A stretch of 64,000 nucleotides of DNA from Ptiloglossa arizonensis (GCF_051014685.1 NW_027478787.1:310001-374000), one strand, 5' to 3'. Counted from the first letter of the stretch, positions 39,397 to 52,840 are shown. Made by a program: numbers and translations. Notes: generated from the sequence alone by a model not told the origin.

Positions 39397-41460
39397 AAGT
39401 GATAAGAGGAGAGAACGAAACAACAAAAGGAACGGCGAAACGAAGAAAGAAACGGAGAAATGAAGAAAGAAACGGAGATTCGATGAAAGAAACGGAGTAA
39501 CGAAGAAAGAAACGGAGAAACGAAGAAAGAAACGGAGAAACGAAGAAAGAAACGGAGAAACGAAGAAAGAAACGAAGAAAGGAACGGAGGAACGGAGAAA
39601 GAAACGGAGAAACGGAGAAATAAATGGAGAAACGGAGAAATAAATGGAGAAACGAAGAAATAAACGGTGAAACGAAAAAAGAAATGAAGAAAGAAACGGA
39701 GGAACGGAGGAAGAAACGGAGAAACGGAGAAATAAATGGAGAAACGAAGAAATAAACCGAGAAGCGGAGAAAGAAACGGAGAAACGAACAAAGAAACGGA
39801 GAAACGAAGAAAGAAACGGAGAAACGAAGAAAGAAACGGAGAAACGAAGAAAGAACCGGAGAAACGAAGAAAGAAACGGAGAAACGAACAAATAAACGGA
39901 GAAACGAAGAAAGAAACGCAGAAACGGAGAAATAAATGGAGAAACGAAGAAATAAACGGAGAAACGAAGAAAGAAACGGAGAAACGAAGAAAGAACCGGA
40001 GCAACGGATCAAGAAACGGAGAAACGGAGAAATAAATGGAGAAACGAAGAAATAAACGGAGAAACGAAGAAAGAAACGGAGAAACGAAAACAGAAACGGA
40101 GAAACGAAGAACGAAACGGAGTAACGATGAAAGAAGCGAAGAAACGAAGAAAGAAACGGAGAAATAAATGGAGAAACAAAGAAATAAACCGAGAAACGGA
40201 GAAAGAAACGGAGAAGCGAACAGAGAAACGGAGAGACGAACAACGAAACGGAGAATCGAACAAAGAAACGGAGAAACGAAGAAAGAAACGGAGAAATAAA
40301 TGGAGAAACGAAGAAATAAACGGTGCAACGGAGAAAGAAACGGAGAAACGAAGAAAGAAACGGAGTAACGAAGAAAGAAACGGAGAAACGGAGAAATAAA
40401 TGGATAAACGAAGAAATAAACGGAGAAACGAAGAAAGAAACGGAGAAACGAAGAAAGAAACGGAGAAACGAAGAAAGAAACGGAGAAACGGTGAAATAAA
40501 TGGAGAAACGAAGAAATTAACCGAGAAACGGAGAAAGAAACGGAGAAACGAACAAAGAAACGGAGAAACGAAGAAAGGAACGGAGAAACGAAGAAAGAAA
40601 CGGAGAAACGACGAAACAACCGGAGAAACGAACAAAGAAACGGAGAAACGAACAAAGAAACGGAGAAACGAAGAAAGAAATGGAGAAACGGACAAATAAA
40701 TGGAGAAACGAAGAAATAAACCGAGAAACGGAGAAAGAAACGGAGAAACGAACAAAGAAACGGAGAAACGAAGAATGAAATGGAGAAACGAAGAAAGATA
40801 CGGAGAAACGAAGAAATAAATGAAGAAACGAAGAAATAAACGGAGAAACGAACAAAGAATCGGAGAAACGAAGAGAGAAACGGAGAAACGAAGAAAGAAA
40901 CGGAGAAACGAAGAAAGAAACGGAGAAACGAAGAAATAAACGGGGAATCGAAGAAGCAGTCGGAGAAACGAAGAAAGAAACGGAGAAACGAAGAAGTAAA
41001 CGGAGAGACGAAGAAAGAAACGGTGAAACGAAGAAAGAAATGGAGATACGAAGAAAGAAATGCAATAACGATGAAAGAAACGAAGGAACGAAGAAAGAAT
41101 CGGAGAAACGAAGAAACAAACGGAGAAACGAAGAAAGAAACGGAGAAACGAAGAAATAAACGGGGAATCGAAGAAGCAATCGGAGAAACGAAGAAAGAAA
41201 CGGAGATACGAAGAAAGAGACGGAGAAACGGAGAAATAAATGGAGAAACGAAGAAATAAACGGAGAGACGAAGAAAGAAACGGAGAAACGAAGAAAGAAA
41301 CGGAGTAACGAAGAAAGAAACGAAGAAACGAACAAAGAAACGGAGAAATGATGAAAGAAACGAAGAAACGAAGAAAGAATCAGAGAAACGAAGAAATAAA
41401 CGGAGAAACGAAGAAAGAAACGGAGAAACGAAGAAATAAACGGGGAATCGAAGAAGCAAT

Positions 41461-44050
41461 CGGAGAAACGAAGAAAGAATCGGAGATACGAAGAAAGAAA
41501 CGGAGAAACGAAGAAAGAAACGGAGAATGGGAGAAATAAATGGAGAAACGAAGGAATAAACCGAGAAACGGAGAAACGGAGAAACGGTGAAACGAAGGAA
41601 GAAACGGAGAAACGAAGAAAGAAACGGAGAAATGATGAAAGAAACGAAGAAACGAAGAAAGAATCGGAGAAACGAAGAAATAAACAGAGAAACGAAGAAA
41701 GAAACGGAGAAACGAAGAAAGAAACGCAGTAACGATGAAAGAAACGAAGAAACGGAGAAAGAAACGGAGAATCGTTGAAATAAATGGAGAAACGAAGGAA
41801 TAAACCGAGAAACGGAGAAACGGAGAAACGGTGCAACGAAGGAAGAAACGGAGAAACGAAGAAAGAAACGGAGAAATGATGAAAGAAACGAAGAAACGAA
41901 GAAAGAATCGGAGAAACGAAGAAATAAACGGAGAAACGAAGAAAGAAACGGAGAAACGACGAAATAAACGGGGAATCGAAGAAGCAATCGGAGTAACGAA
42001 GAAAGAAACGGAGAAACGAAGAAAGAAACGGATAAACGGAGAAATAAATGGAGAAACGAACAAAAAAAAACGGAGAGACGAAGAAAGAAACGGAGAAACG
42101 AAGAAGTAAACGGAGAGACGAAGAAAGAACCGGAGAAACGAAGAAAGAAACGGAGATACGAAGAAAGAAACGCAATTACGATGAAAGAAACGAAGGAACG
42201 AAGAAAGAAACGGAGAATCGGAGAAATAAATGGAGAAACGAAGGAATAAACCGAGAAACGGAGAAACGGAGAAACGGTGCAACGAAGGAAGAAACGGAGA
42301 AACGAAGAAAGAAACGGAGAAATGATGAAAGAAACGAAGAAACGAAGAAAGAATCGGAGAAACGAAGAAATAAACGGAGAAACGAAGAAAGAAACGGAGA
42401 AACGACGAAATAAACGGGGAATCGAAGAAGCAATCGGAGAAACGAAGAAAGAAACGGAGAAACGAAGAAAGAAACGGAGAAACGGAGAAATAAATGGAGA
42501 AACGAACAAAAAAAAACGGAGAGACGAAGAAAGAAACGGAGAAACGACGAAATAAACGGGGAATCGAAGAAGCAATCGGAGAAACGAAGAAAGAATCGGA
42601 GATACGAAGAAAGAAACGGAGAAACGAAGAAAGAAACGGAGAATGGGAGAAATAAATGGAGAAACGAAGGAATAAACCGAGAAACGGAGAAACGGAGAAA
42701 CGGTGAAACGAAGGAAGAAACGGAGAAACGAAGAAAGAAACGGAGAAATGATGAAAGAAACGAAGAAACGAAGAAAGAATCGGAGAAACGAAGAAATAAA
42801 CAGAGAAACGAAGAAAGAAACGGAGAAACGAAGAAAGAAACGCAGTAACGATGAAAGAAACGAAGAAACGGAGAAAGAAACGGAGAATCGTTGAAATAAA
42901 TGGAGAAACGAAGGAATAAACCGAGAAACGGAGAAACGGAGAAACGGAGAAACGAAGAAAGAAACGGAGAAATGATGAAAGAAACGAAGAAACGAAGAAA
43001 GAATCGGAGAAACGAAGAAATAAACGGAGAAACGAAGAAACAAACGGAGAAACGAAGAAATAAACGGGGAATCGAAGAAGCAATCGGAGAAACGAAGAAG
43101 GAAACGGAGATACGAAGAAAGAAACGGAGAAACGGAGAAATAAATGGAGAAACGAAGAAATAAACGGAGAGACGAAGAAAGAAACGGAGAAACGAAGAAA
43201 GAAACGGAGAAATGAAGAAAGAAACGCAGTAACGATGAAAGAAACGAAGAAACGAAGAAAGAAACGGAGAATCGGAGAAATAAATGGAGAAACGAAGGAA
43301 TAAACCGAGAAACGGAGAAACGGAGAAACGGTGAAACGAAGGAAGAAACGGAGAAACGAAGCAAGAAACGGAGAAATGATGAAAGAAACGAAGAAACGAA
43401 GAAAGAATCGGAGAAACGAAGAAATAAACGGAGAAACGAAGAAAGAAACGGAGAAACGAAGAAATAAACGGGGAATCGAAGAAGCAATCGGAGAAACGAA
43501 GAACGAAACGGAGAAACGAAGAAATAAACGGAGAGACGAAGAAAGAAACGGAGAAACGAAGAAAGAAACGGAGAAACGAAGAAAGAAACGCAGTAACGAT
43601 GAAAGAAACGAAGAAACGGAGAAAGAAACGGAGAATCGTTGAAATAAATGGAGAAACGAAGGAATAAACCGAGAAACGGAGAAACGGAGAAACGGTGCAA
43701 CGAAGGAAGAAACGGAGAAACGAAGAAAGAAACGGAGAAATGATGAAAGAAACGAAGAAACGAAGAAAGAATCGGAGAAACGAAGAAATAAACGGAGAAA
43801 CGAAGAAAGAAACGGAGAAACGACGAAATAAACGGGGAATCGAAGAAGCAATCGGAGTAACGAAGAAAGAAACGGAGAAACGAAGAAGGAAACGGATAAA
43901 CGGAGAAATAAATGGAGAAACGAACAAAAAAAAAACGGAGAGACGAAGAAAGAAACGGAGAAACGAAGAAAGAAACGGAGAAACGAAGAAAGAAACGCAG
44001 TAACGATGAAAGAAACGAAGAAACGAAGAAAGAAACGGAGAATCGGAGAA
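41461..44050 (+). repeat. 1.1-kb higher-order repeat family with A9/A10 tracts
   Basis: About 41461-41820 and 42577-42936 match at offset 1116. About 41822-42060, 42268-42506 and 43686-43920 are three copies of a second module (offsets 446 and 1864), each ending in GAAC followed by nine, nine and ten A (at 42062, 42508 and 43925). The same A9 units occur near 935 and 2513 in the left block. Markers include GGTGCAACGAAGG, GAATCGTTG and GAACGACGAAATAAACGGGG. The 446 offset is 444 plus the 2-base A-tract gain. Confidence 0.82.
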
Positions 44051-45459
44051 ATAAATGGAGAAACGAAGGAATAAACCGAGAAACGGAGAAACGGAGAAAC
44101 GCTGAAAGGAAGGAAGAAACGGAGAAACGAAGAAAGAAACGGAGAAATGATGAAAGAAACGAAGAAACGAAGAAAGAATCGGAGAAACGAAGAAATAAAC
44201 GGAGAAACGAAGAAAGAAACGGAGAAACGAAGAAATAAACGGGGAATCGAAGAAGCAATCGGAGAAACGAAGAAAGAAACGGAGAAATGAAGAAATAATC
44301 GGAGAGACGAAGAAAGAAACGGAGAAACGAAGAAAGAAACGGAGAAACGAAGAAAGAAACGCAGTAACGATGAAAGAAACGAAGAAACGAAGAAAGAAAC
44401 GGAGAATCGGAGAAGCAATCGGAGAAACGAAGAAAGAAACGGAGAAACGAAGAAATAAACGGAGAGACGAAGAAAGAAACGGAGAAACGAAGAAAGAAAC
44501 GCAGTAACGATGAAAGAAACGAAGAAACGAAGAAAGAAACGGAGAATCGGAGAAATAAACGGGGAATCGAAGAAGCAATCGGAGAAACGAAGAAAGAAAC
44601 GGAGAAACGAAGAAATAAACGGAGAAACGAAGAAAGAAACGGAGAAACGAAGAAATAAACGGGGAATCGAAGAAGCAATCGGAGAAACGAAGAAAGAAAC
44701 GGAGAAACGAAGAAAGAAACGGAGAAACGAAGAAAGAAACGGAGAAACGGAGAAATAAATGGAGAAACGAAGAAATAAACGGAGAGACGAAGAAAGAAAC
44801 GGAGAAACGAAGAAAGAAACGGAGAAACGATGAAAGAAACGCAGTTACGATGAAAGAAACGAAGAAACGAAGAAAGAAACGGAGAATCGGAGAAATAAAT
44901 GGAGAAATGAAGGAATAAACCGAGAAACGGAGAAACGGACAAACGGTGAAACGAAGGAAGAAACGGAGAAACGAAGAAAGAAACGGAGAAATGATGAAAG
45001 GAACGAAGAAACGAAGAAAGAAACGGAGAAACGAACAAGGAAACGGAGAAACGAAGAAAGAAACGCAGAAACGAAGAAAGAAACGGGGATACGAAGAAAG
45101 AAACGGAGAAACGAAGGAAGAAACGAAGAAAGAAACGGAGAAACGAAGGAAGAAACGAAGAAAGATACGGAGAAACGGAGAAATAAATGGAGAAACGAAG
45201 AAATAAACGGAGAAACGGACCAGGAAACGGAGAAAGAAACGGAGAGTCGAAGAAAGAAATGGAGAAACAAAGAAAGAAACGGGGATACGAAGAAAGAAAC
45301 GAAGAAAGAAACGGAGAATCGGAGAAATAAATGGAGAAACGAAGGAAGAAACCGAGAAACGGAGAAATGGAGAAACGATGACACGAAGGAAGAAACGGAG
45401 AAACGAAGAAAGAAACGGAGAAATGAAGGAATAAACCGAGAAACGGAGAAACGAAGAAA

Positions 45460-46270
45460 GAAACGGAGTAACGATGAAAGAAACGAAGAAACGAAGAAAG
45501 AAACGGAGAATCGGAGAAATAAATGGAGAAACGAAGAAATAAACCGAGAAACGGAGAAAAGGAGAAACGATGAAACGAAGGAAGAAACGGAGAAACGAGG
45601 AAAGAAACGGAGAAATGAAGAAAGAAACGAAGAAACGAAGAAAGAAACGGAGCAACGAAGAAATAAACGGAGAAACGAAGAAAGAAACGGAGAAACGACG
45701 AAATAAACGGAGAATCGAAAAAGCAAACGGAGAAACGAAGAAAGAAACGGAGAAACGAAGAAAGAACGGAGTAACGAAGAAAGAAACGCAGTGACGATGA
45801 AAGAAACGAAGAAACGAAGAAAGCAACGGAGAATCGGAGAAATAAATGGAGAAACGAAGGAATAAACCGAGAAACGGAGAAACGGAGAAACGATGAAACG
45901 AAGGAAGAAACGGGGAAACGAAGAAAGAAACACAGAATCGGAGAAATAAATGGAGCAACGAATAAATAAACCGAGAATCGGAGAAAGAAACGGAGGAACG
46001 AAGAAAGAAACGAAGAAACGAAGAAAGAAACGGAGTAACGATGAAAGAAACGAAGAAACGAAGAAAGAAACGGAGAATCGGAGAAATAAATTGAGAAACG
46101 AAGGAATAAACCGAGAAACGGAGAAAAGGAGAAACGATGAAACGAAGGAAGAAACGGAGAAACGAAGAAAGAAACGGAGAAATGAAGAAAGAAACGAAGA
46201 AACGAAGAAAGAAACGGAGAAACGAAGAAATAAACGGAGAAACGAAGAAAGAAACGGAGGAACGAAAAAA
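45460..46270 (+). repeat. 567-bp segmental duplication
   Basis: About 45460-45700 matches about 46027-46267, sharing GTAACGATGAAAG (45468/46035), an unusual GAAAAGGAG (45556/46123), GATGAAACGAAGG and AAATGAAGAAAG. The offset is 568 minus 1; a one-base loss in AAAGAACGGAG near 45765 lies between the copies and explains it. Confidence 0.75.
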
Positions 46271-47829
46271 TAAACGGAGATTCGAAGAAGCAAATGGAGA
46301 AACGAAGAAAGAAACGGAGAAACGAAGAAAGAAACGGAGAAACGAAGAAAGAAACGCAGTAACTATGAAAGAAACGAAGAAACGAAGAAAGAAACGGAGT
46401 AACGATGAAAGAAACGAAGAAACGAAGAAAGAAACGGAGAATCGGAGAAATAAATGCAGAAACGAAGGAATAAACCGAGAAACGGGGAAACGGAGAAACG
46501 ATGAGACGAAGGAAGAAACGGAGAAACGAAGAAAGAAACGGAGAAATGAAGAAAGAAACGGAGAAACGAAGAAAGAAACGGAGATACGATGAAAGAAACG
46601 GAGTAACGAAGAAAGAATCGGAGAAACGGAGAAATAAATGGAGAAACGAAGAAATAAACGGAGAAACGAAGAATGAAACGGAGAAACGAAGAAAGAAATG
46701 GAGAAACGAAGAAAGAATCGGAGTAACGAAGAAAGAAACGAAGAAACGAAGAAAGAAACGGAGAAACGAAGAAACTAACGGAGAAACGAAGAAAGAAACG
46801 GAGAAACGAAGAAAGAAACGGAGAAACGGAGAAATAAATGGAGAAACGAAGAAATAAGCGGAGAAACGAAGAATGAAACGGAGAAACGAAGAAAGAAATG
46901 GAGAAACGAAGAAAGAAACGGAGTAACGAAGAAAGAAACGAAGAAACGAAGAAAGAAACGGAGAGTCGGAGAAATAAATGGAGAAACAAAGAAATAAACT
47001 GAGAAACGAACAAAGAAACGGAGAAACGAAGAGAGAAACGGAGAAACGAAGAACGAAACGGAGAAACGATCAAAGAAACGGAGCAACGAACAAAGAATCG
47101 GAGAAACGAAGAAAGAAACGGAGAAACGCAGAAATAAATGGAGAACCGAAGAAATAAACGGAGAAACGAACAAGGAAACGGAGTTTCGAAGAAAGAAAGA
47201 CGAAACCAAGAAAGAAACGGAGAAACGAAGAAAGAAACGGAGAAACGAAGAAAGAAACGGAGAAACGAAGAAAGAAATGGAGATACGATGAAAGAAACGG
47301 AGTAACGAAGAAAGAATCGGAGAAACGAAGAAAGAAACGGAGAAACGAACAAAGAAACGGAGAAACGAACAAAGAAATGGAGAAACGAAGAAATAAACGG
47401 AGAAACGAACAAAGAAACGGAGAAACGAGCAAAGAAACGGAGAAACGAACAAAGAAACGGAGAAACGAACAAAGAAACGGAGAAACGGAGAAATAAATGG
47501 AGAAACGAAGAAATAAACCGAGAAACGGAGAAAGAAACGGACAAACGAACAAAGAAACTGAGAAACGAAGAATGAAATGGAGAAACGAAGAAAGATACGG
47601 AGAAACGAAGAAATAAATGGAGAAACGAAGAAATTAACGGAGAAACGAACAAAGAAACGGAGAAACGAAGAGAGAAACGGAGAAACGAAGAAAGAAACGG
47701 AGAAACGAAGAAAGAAACGGAGAAACGATCAAAGAAACGGAGAAACGAACAAAGAATCGGAGAAACGAAGAAAGAAGCGGAGAAACGCAGAAATAAATGG
47801 AGAAACGAAGAAATAAACGGAGAAACGAA

Positions 47830-50800
47830 GAATGAAACGGAGAAACGAAGAAAGAAACGGAGTAACGAAGAAAGAAACGGAGAAACGAAGAAAGAAACGG
47901 AGAAACGAAGAAAGATACGGAGAAACGAAGAAATAAATGGAGAAACGAAGAAATAAACGGAGAAGCGAACAAAGAAACGGAGAAACGAACAAAGAAACGG
48001 AGAAACGAACAAAGAAACGGAGAAACGGAGAAATAAAGGGAGAAATGAAGAAATAAACCGAGAAACGGAGAAAGAAACGGAGAAACGAACAAAGAAACGG
48101 AGAAACGGAGAAAGAAATGGAGAAACGAAGAAAGAAACGGAGAATCGGAGAAAGAAATGGAGAAACGAAGAAAGTAACGGAGAAACGAAGAAAGAAACGG
48201 AGATACGAAGAAAGAAACGGAGAAACGAAGGAAGAAACGGAGAAACGAACAAAGAAACGGAGAAACGGAGAAATAAATGGGGAAACGAAGAAATAAACGG
48301 AGAAACGAAGAAAGAAACGGAGAAACGAAGAAAGAAACGGAGAAACGAAGAAAGAAACGGAGAAACGAAGAAACTAACGGAGAAACGAAGAAAGAAACGG
48401 AGAAACGAAGAAAGAAACGGAGGAACGGAGAAATAAATGGAGAAACGAAGAAATAAACGGAGAAGCGAACCAGGAAACGGAGAAACGAAGAGAGAAACGG
48501 AGAAACGAAGAAAGAAACGGAGAAACGAAGAAAGAAACGGAGAAACGATCAAAGAAACGGAGAAACGAACAAAGAATCGGAGAAACAAAGAAAGAAGCGG
48601 AGAAACGCAGAAATAAATGGAGAAACGAAGAAATAAACGGAGAAACGAAGAATGAAACGGAAAAACGAAGAAAGAAACGGAGTAAAGAAGAAAGAAACGG
48701 AGAAACGAAGAAAGAAACGGAGAAACGAAGAAAGATACGGAGAAACGAAGAAATAAATGGAGAAACGAAGAAATAAACGGAGAAGCGAACAAAGAAACGG
48801 AGAAACGAACAAAGAAACGGAGAAACGAACAAAGAAACGGAGAAACGGAGAAATAAAGGGAGAAACGAAGAAATAAACCGAGAAACGGAGAAAGAAACGG
48901 AGAAACGAACAAAGAAACGGAGAAACGGAGAAAGAAATGGAGAAACGAAGAAAGAAACGGAGGAACGGAGAAATAAATGGAGAAACGAAGAAATAAACGG
49001 AGAAGCGAACCAGGAAACGGAGAAACGAAGAAAGAAACGGAGAATCGAAGAAAGAAATGGAGAAACGAAGAAAGATACGGAGAAACGAAGAAATAAATGG
49101 AGAAACGAAGAAATAAACGGAGAAACGAATAAAGAAATGGAGAAACGAAGAAAGAAACGGAGTAACGAAGAAAGAAACGAAGAAACGAAGAAAGAAACGG
49201 AGAGTCGGAGAAATAAATGGAGAAACAAAGAAATAAACCGAGAATCGGAGAAAGAAACGGACGAGCGAACAAAGAAACGGAGAAACGAAGAAAGAAACGG
49301 AGAAACGAACAAAGAAACGGAGAAACGAAGAAAGAAATGCAGAAACGAAGAAATAAACGGAGAAACGAACAAAGAAACGGAGAAACGAAGAGAGAAACGG
49401 AGAAACGAAGAAAGAAGCGGAGAAACGCAGAAATAAACGGAGAAACGAAGAATGAAACGGAGAAACGAAGAAAGAAACGGAGTAACGAAGAAAGATACGG
49501 AGAAACGAAGAAATAAATGGAGAAACGAAGAAATAAACGGATAAACGAAGAATGAAACGGAGAGTCGGAGAAATAAATGGAGAAACGAAGAAATAAACCG
49601 AGAATCGGAGAAAGAAACGGAGAAACGAAGAAAGATACGGAGAAACGAAGAAATAAATGGAGAAACGAAGAAATAAACGGAGAAGCGAACAAAGAAACGG
49701 AGAAACGAACAAAGAAACGGAGAAACGAACAAAGAAACGGAGAAACGGAGAAATAAATGGAGAAACGAAGAAATAAACCGAGAAACGGAGAAAGAAACGG
49801 AGAAACGAACAAAGAAACGGAGAAACGAAGAATGAAATGGAGAAACGAAGAAAGATACGGAGAAACGAAGAAATAAATGGAGAAACGAAGAAATAAACGG
49901 AGAAACGAACAAAGAAACGGAGAAACGAAGAGAGAAACGGAGAAACGAAGAAAGAAACGGAGAAACGAAGAAAGAAACGGAGAAACGATCAAAGAAACGG
50001 AGAAACGAACAAAGAATCGGAGAAACAAAGAAAGAAGCGGAGAAACGCAGAAATAAATGGAGAAACGAAGAAATAAACGGAGAAACGAAGAAATAAACGG
50101 AGAAACGAAGAATGAAACGGAAAAACGAAGAAAGAAACGGAGTAAAGAAGAAAGAAACGGAGAAACGAAGAAAGAAACGGAGAAACGAAGAAAGATACGG
50201 AGAAACGAAGAAATAAATGGAGAAACGAAGAAATAAACGGAGAAGCGAACAAAGAAACGGAGAAACGAACAAAGAAACGGAGAAACGAACAAAGAAACGG
50301 AGAAACGGAGAAATAAAGGGAGAAACGAAGAAATAAACCGAGAAACGGAGAAAGAAACGGAGAAACGAACAAAGAAACGGAGAAACGGAGAAAGAAATGG
50401 AGAAACGAAGAAAGAAACGGAGAATCGAAGAAAGAAATGGAGAAACGAAGAAAGTAACGGAGAAACGAAGAAAGAAACGGAGATACGAAGAAAGAAACGG
50501 AGAAACGAAGGAAGAAACGGAGAAACGAACAAAGAAACGGAGAAACGGAGAAATAAATGGGGAAACGAAGAAATAAACGGAGAAACGAAGAAAGAAACGG
50601 AGAAACGAAGAAAGAAACGGAGAAACGAAGAAAGAAACGGAGAAACGAAGAAACTAACGGAGAAACGAAGAAAGAAACGGAGAAACGAAGAAAGAAACGG
50701 AGGAACGGAGAAATAAATGGAGAAACGAAGAAATAAACGGAGAAGCGAACCAGGAAACGGAGAAACGAAGAAAGAAACGGAGAATCGAAGAAAGAAATGG

Positions 50801-51295
50801 AGAAACGAAGAAAGATACGGAGAAACGAAGAAATAAATGGAGAAACGAAGAAATAAACGGAGAAACGAATAAAGAAATGGAGAAACGAAGAAAGAAACGG
50901 AGTAACGAAGAAAGAAACGAAGAAACGAAGAAAGAAACGGAGAGTCGGAGAAATAAATGGAGAAACAAAGAAATAAACCGAGAATCGGAGAAAGAAACGG
51001 ACGAGCGAACAAAGAAACGGAGAAACGAAGAAAGAAACGGAGAAACGAACAAAGAAACGGAGAAACGAAGAAAGAAATGCAGAAACGAAGAAATAAACGG
51101 AGAAACGAACAAAGAAACGGAGAAACGAAGAGAGAAACGGAGAAACGAAAAAAGAAGCGGAGAAACGCAGAAATAAACGGAGAAACGAAGAATGAAACGG
51201 AGAAACGAAGAAAGAAACGGAGTAACGAAGAAAGATACGGAGAAACGAAGAAATAAATGGAGAAACGAAGAAATAAACGGAGAAACGAAGAATGA
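47830..51295 (+). repeat. Overlapping 2.28-kb and 1.74-kb duplications
   Basis: 47830-48480 matches 50110-50760 at offset 2280 with few differences (for example AATG against AACG near 48044/50324). 48961-49550 matches 50701-51290 at offset 1740, with differences near 49410/51150 and 49552/51292. 48421 and 48961 begin with the same GGAACGGAGAAATAAATGG to CGAACCAGG module, 540 bp apart. 48661-48960 also matches about 50121-50420 at offset 1460. The breakpoints show at least two crossovers at different registers. Confidence 0.83.
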
Positions 51296-52059
51296 AACGG
51301 AGTAACGAAGAAAGAAACGGAGAAACGAAGAAAGGAACGGAGAAAAGAAGAAAGATACGGAGAAACGAAGAAATAAACCGAGAAACGGAGAAAGAAACGG
51401 AGAAACGAAGAATGAAACGGAGAAACGAAGAAAGAAACGGAGTAACGAAGAAAGAATCGGAGAAACGAAGAAAGAAACGGAGAAACGAACAAAGAAACGG
51501 AGAAACGAACAAAGAAACGGAGAAACGAACAAAGAAACGGAGAAACGAAGAAATAAATGGAGAAACGAAGAAATAAACGGAGAAACGAAGAATGAAACGG
51601 AGAAACGAAGAAAGAAACGGAGTAACGAAGAAAGAAACGGAGAAACGAAGAAAGGAACGGAGAAACGAAGAAAGATACGGAGAAACGAAGAAATAAACCG
51701 AGAAACGGAGAAAGAAACGGAGAAACGAACAAAGAAACGGAGAAACGAACAAAGAAACGGAGAAACGGAGAAATAAATGGAGAAACGAAGAAATAAACCG
51801 AGAAACGGAGAAAGAAACGGAGAGACGAACAAAGAAACGGAGAAACGAAGAATGAAATGGAGAAACGAAGAAAGATACGGAGAAACGAAGAAATAAATGG
51901 AGAAACGAAGAAATAAACGGAGAAACGAACAAAGAAACGGAGAAACGAAGAGAGAAACGGAGAAACGAAGAAAGATACGGAGAAACGAAGAAATAAATGG
52001 AGAAACGAAGAAAGAAACGGAGAAACGAAGATAGAAACGGAGAAACGAAGAAAGAGACG

Positions 52060-52840
52060 GAGAAACGATGAAAGAAACGGAGAAACGAAGAAAGAAACGG
52101 AGAAATGAAGAAAGAAACGGAGAAACGAAGAAAGAAACGGAGAAACGGAGAAAGAGACGGAGAAACGATGAAAGAAACGGAGAAACGAAGAAAGAAACGG
52201 AGAAACGAAGAAAGAAACGGAGAAACGAAGAAAGAAACGGAGAAACGAAGAAAGAAACGGAGAAACGAAGAATGAAACGGAGAAACGAAGAAAGAAACGG
52301 AGAAATAAATGGAGAAACAAAGATATAGACGGAGAAACGAAGAAAGAAACGGAGAAACGAAGAAACGATGAAAGAAACGGAGAGTCGGAGAAATAAATGG
52401 ACAAATGAAGAAAGAAACGGAGTAACGAAGAAAGAAACGGAGAAACGGAGATATAAATGGAGAAATGAAGAAATAAACGGAGAAACGAACAAAGAAACGG
52501 GGAAACGAAGAAAAAAACGGAGAACTGGAGAAATAAATGGGGAAACGAAGAAATAAACGGAGAAACGAACAAAGAAACGGGGAAACGAAGAAAGAAACGG
52601 AGAAACGAAGAAAGAAACGGAGAAATGAAGAAAGAAACGGAGAAACGAAGAAAGAAACGGAGAAACGAAGAAAGAGACGGAGAAACGATGAAAGAAACGG
52701 AGAAACGAAGAAAGAAACGGAGAAACGAAGAAAGAAACGGAGAAACGAAGAAAGAAACGGAGAAACGAAGAATGAAATGGAGAAACGAAGAAAGAAACGG
52801 AGAAATAAATGGAGAAACAAAGATATAAACGGAGAAACGA
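52060..52840 (+). repeat. About 0.5-kb duplication with GATATAAACGG ends
   Basis: 52160-52340 and 52680-52840 share AAAGAGACGG, CGATGAAAG, GAATGAAA and AAATAAATGGAGAAACAAAG in order, at an offset of 520 falling to 500 (one 20-mer lost). Each is followed by CGAAGAAACGATGAAAG. The preceding AAAGAGACGG/GAAATGAAG run at 52050-52110 is a third, partial copy. Confidence 0.7.

Larger units (their letters stand above)
38771..39425 (+). mobile_element. LTR-retrotransposon fragment (solo LTR, or 5' LTR plus leader)
   Basis: The only non-satellite DNA in the window, about 655 bp with balanced composition and sharp edges. It starts TGTAGTATCGG and ends CAACA, so TG...CA termini with possible AAAG target duplications fit a solo LTR. 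Internal signals also suit an LTR: TATATAG at 39095, four 10-bp repeats just after it, ATTAAA at 39302, and an AT-rich stretch. However, 39344-39362 strongly resembles a tRNA-Pro primer binding site. That would instead put the LTR end near 39326-39343 (about 560-570 bp) and make 39363-39425 the untranslated leader of a truncated element. No gag, pol or env sequence and no second LTR are present. A 6-bp inverted repeat, TTAGGC/GCCTAA, lies at 38797 and 38818. I cannot name the family; Ty3/gypsy or BEL/Pao are both possible. Confidence 0.65.
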
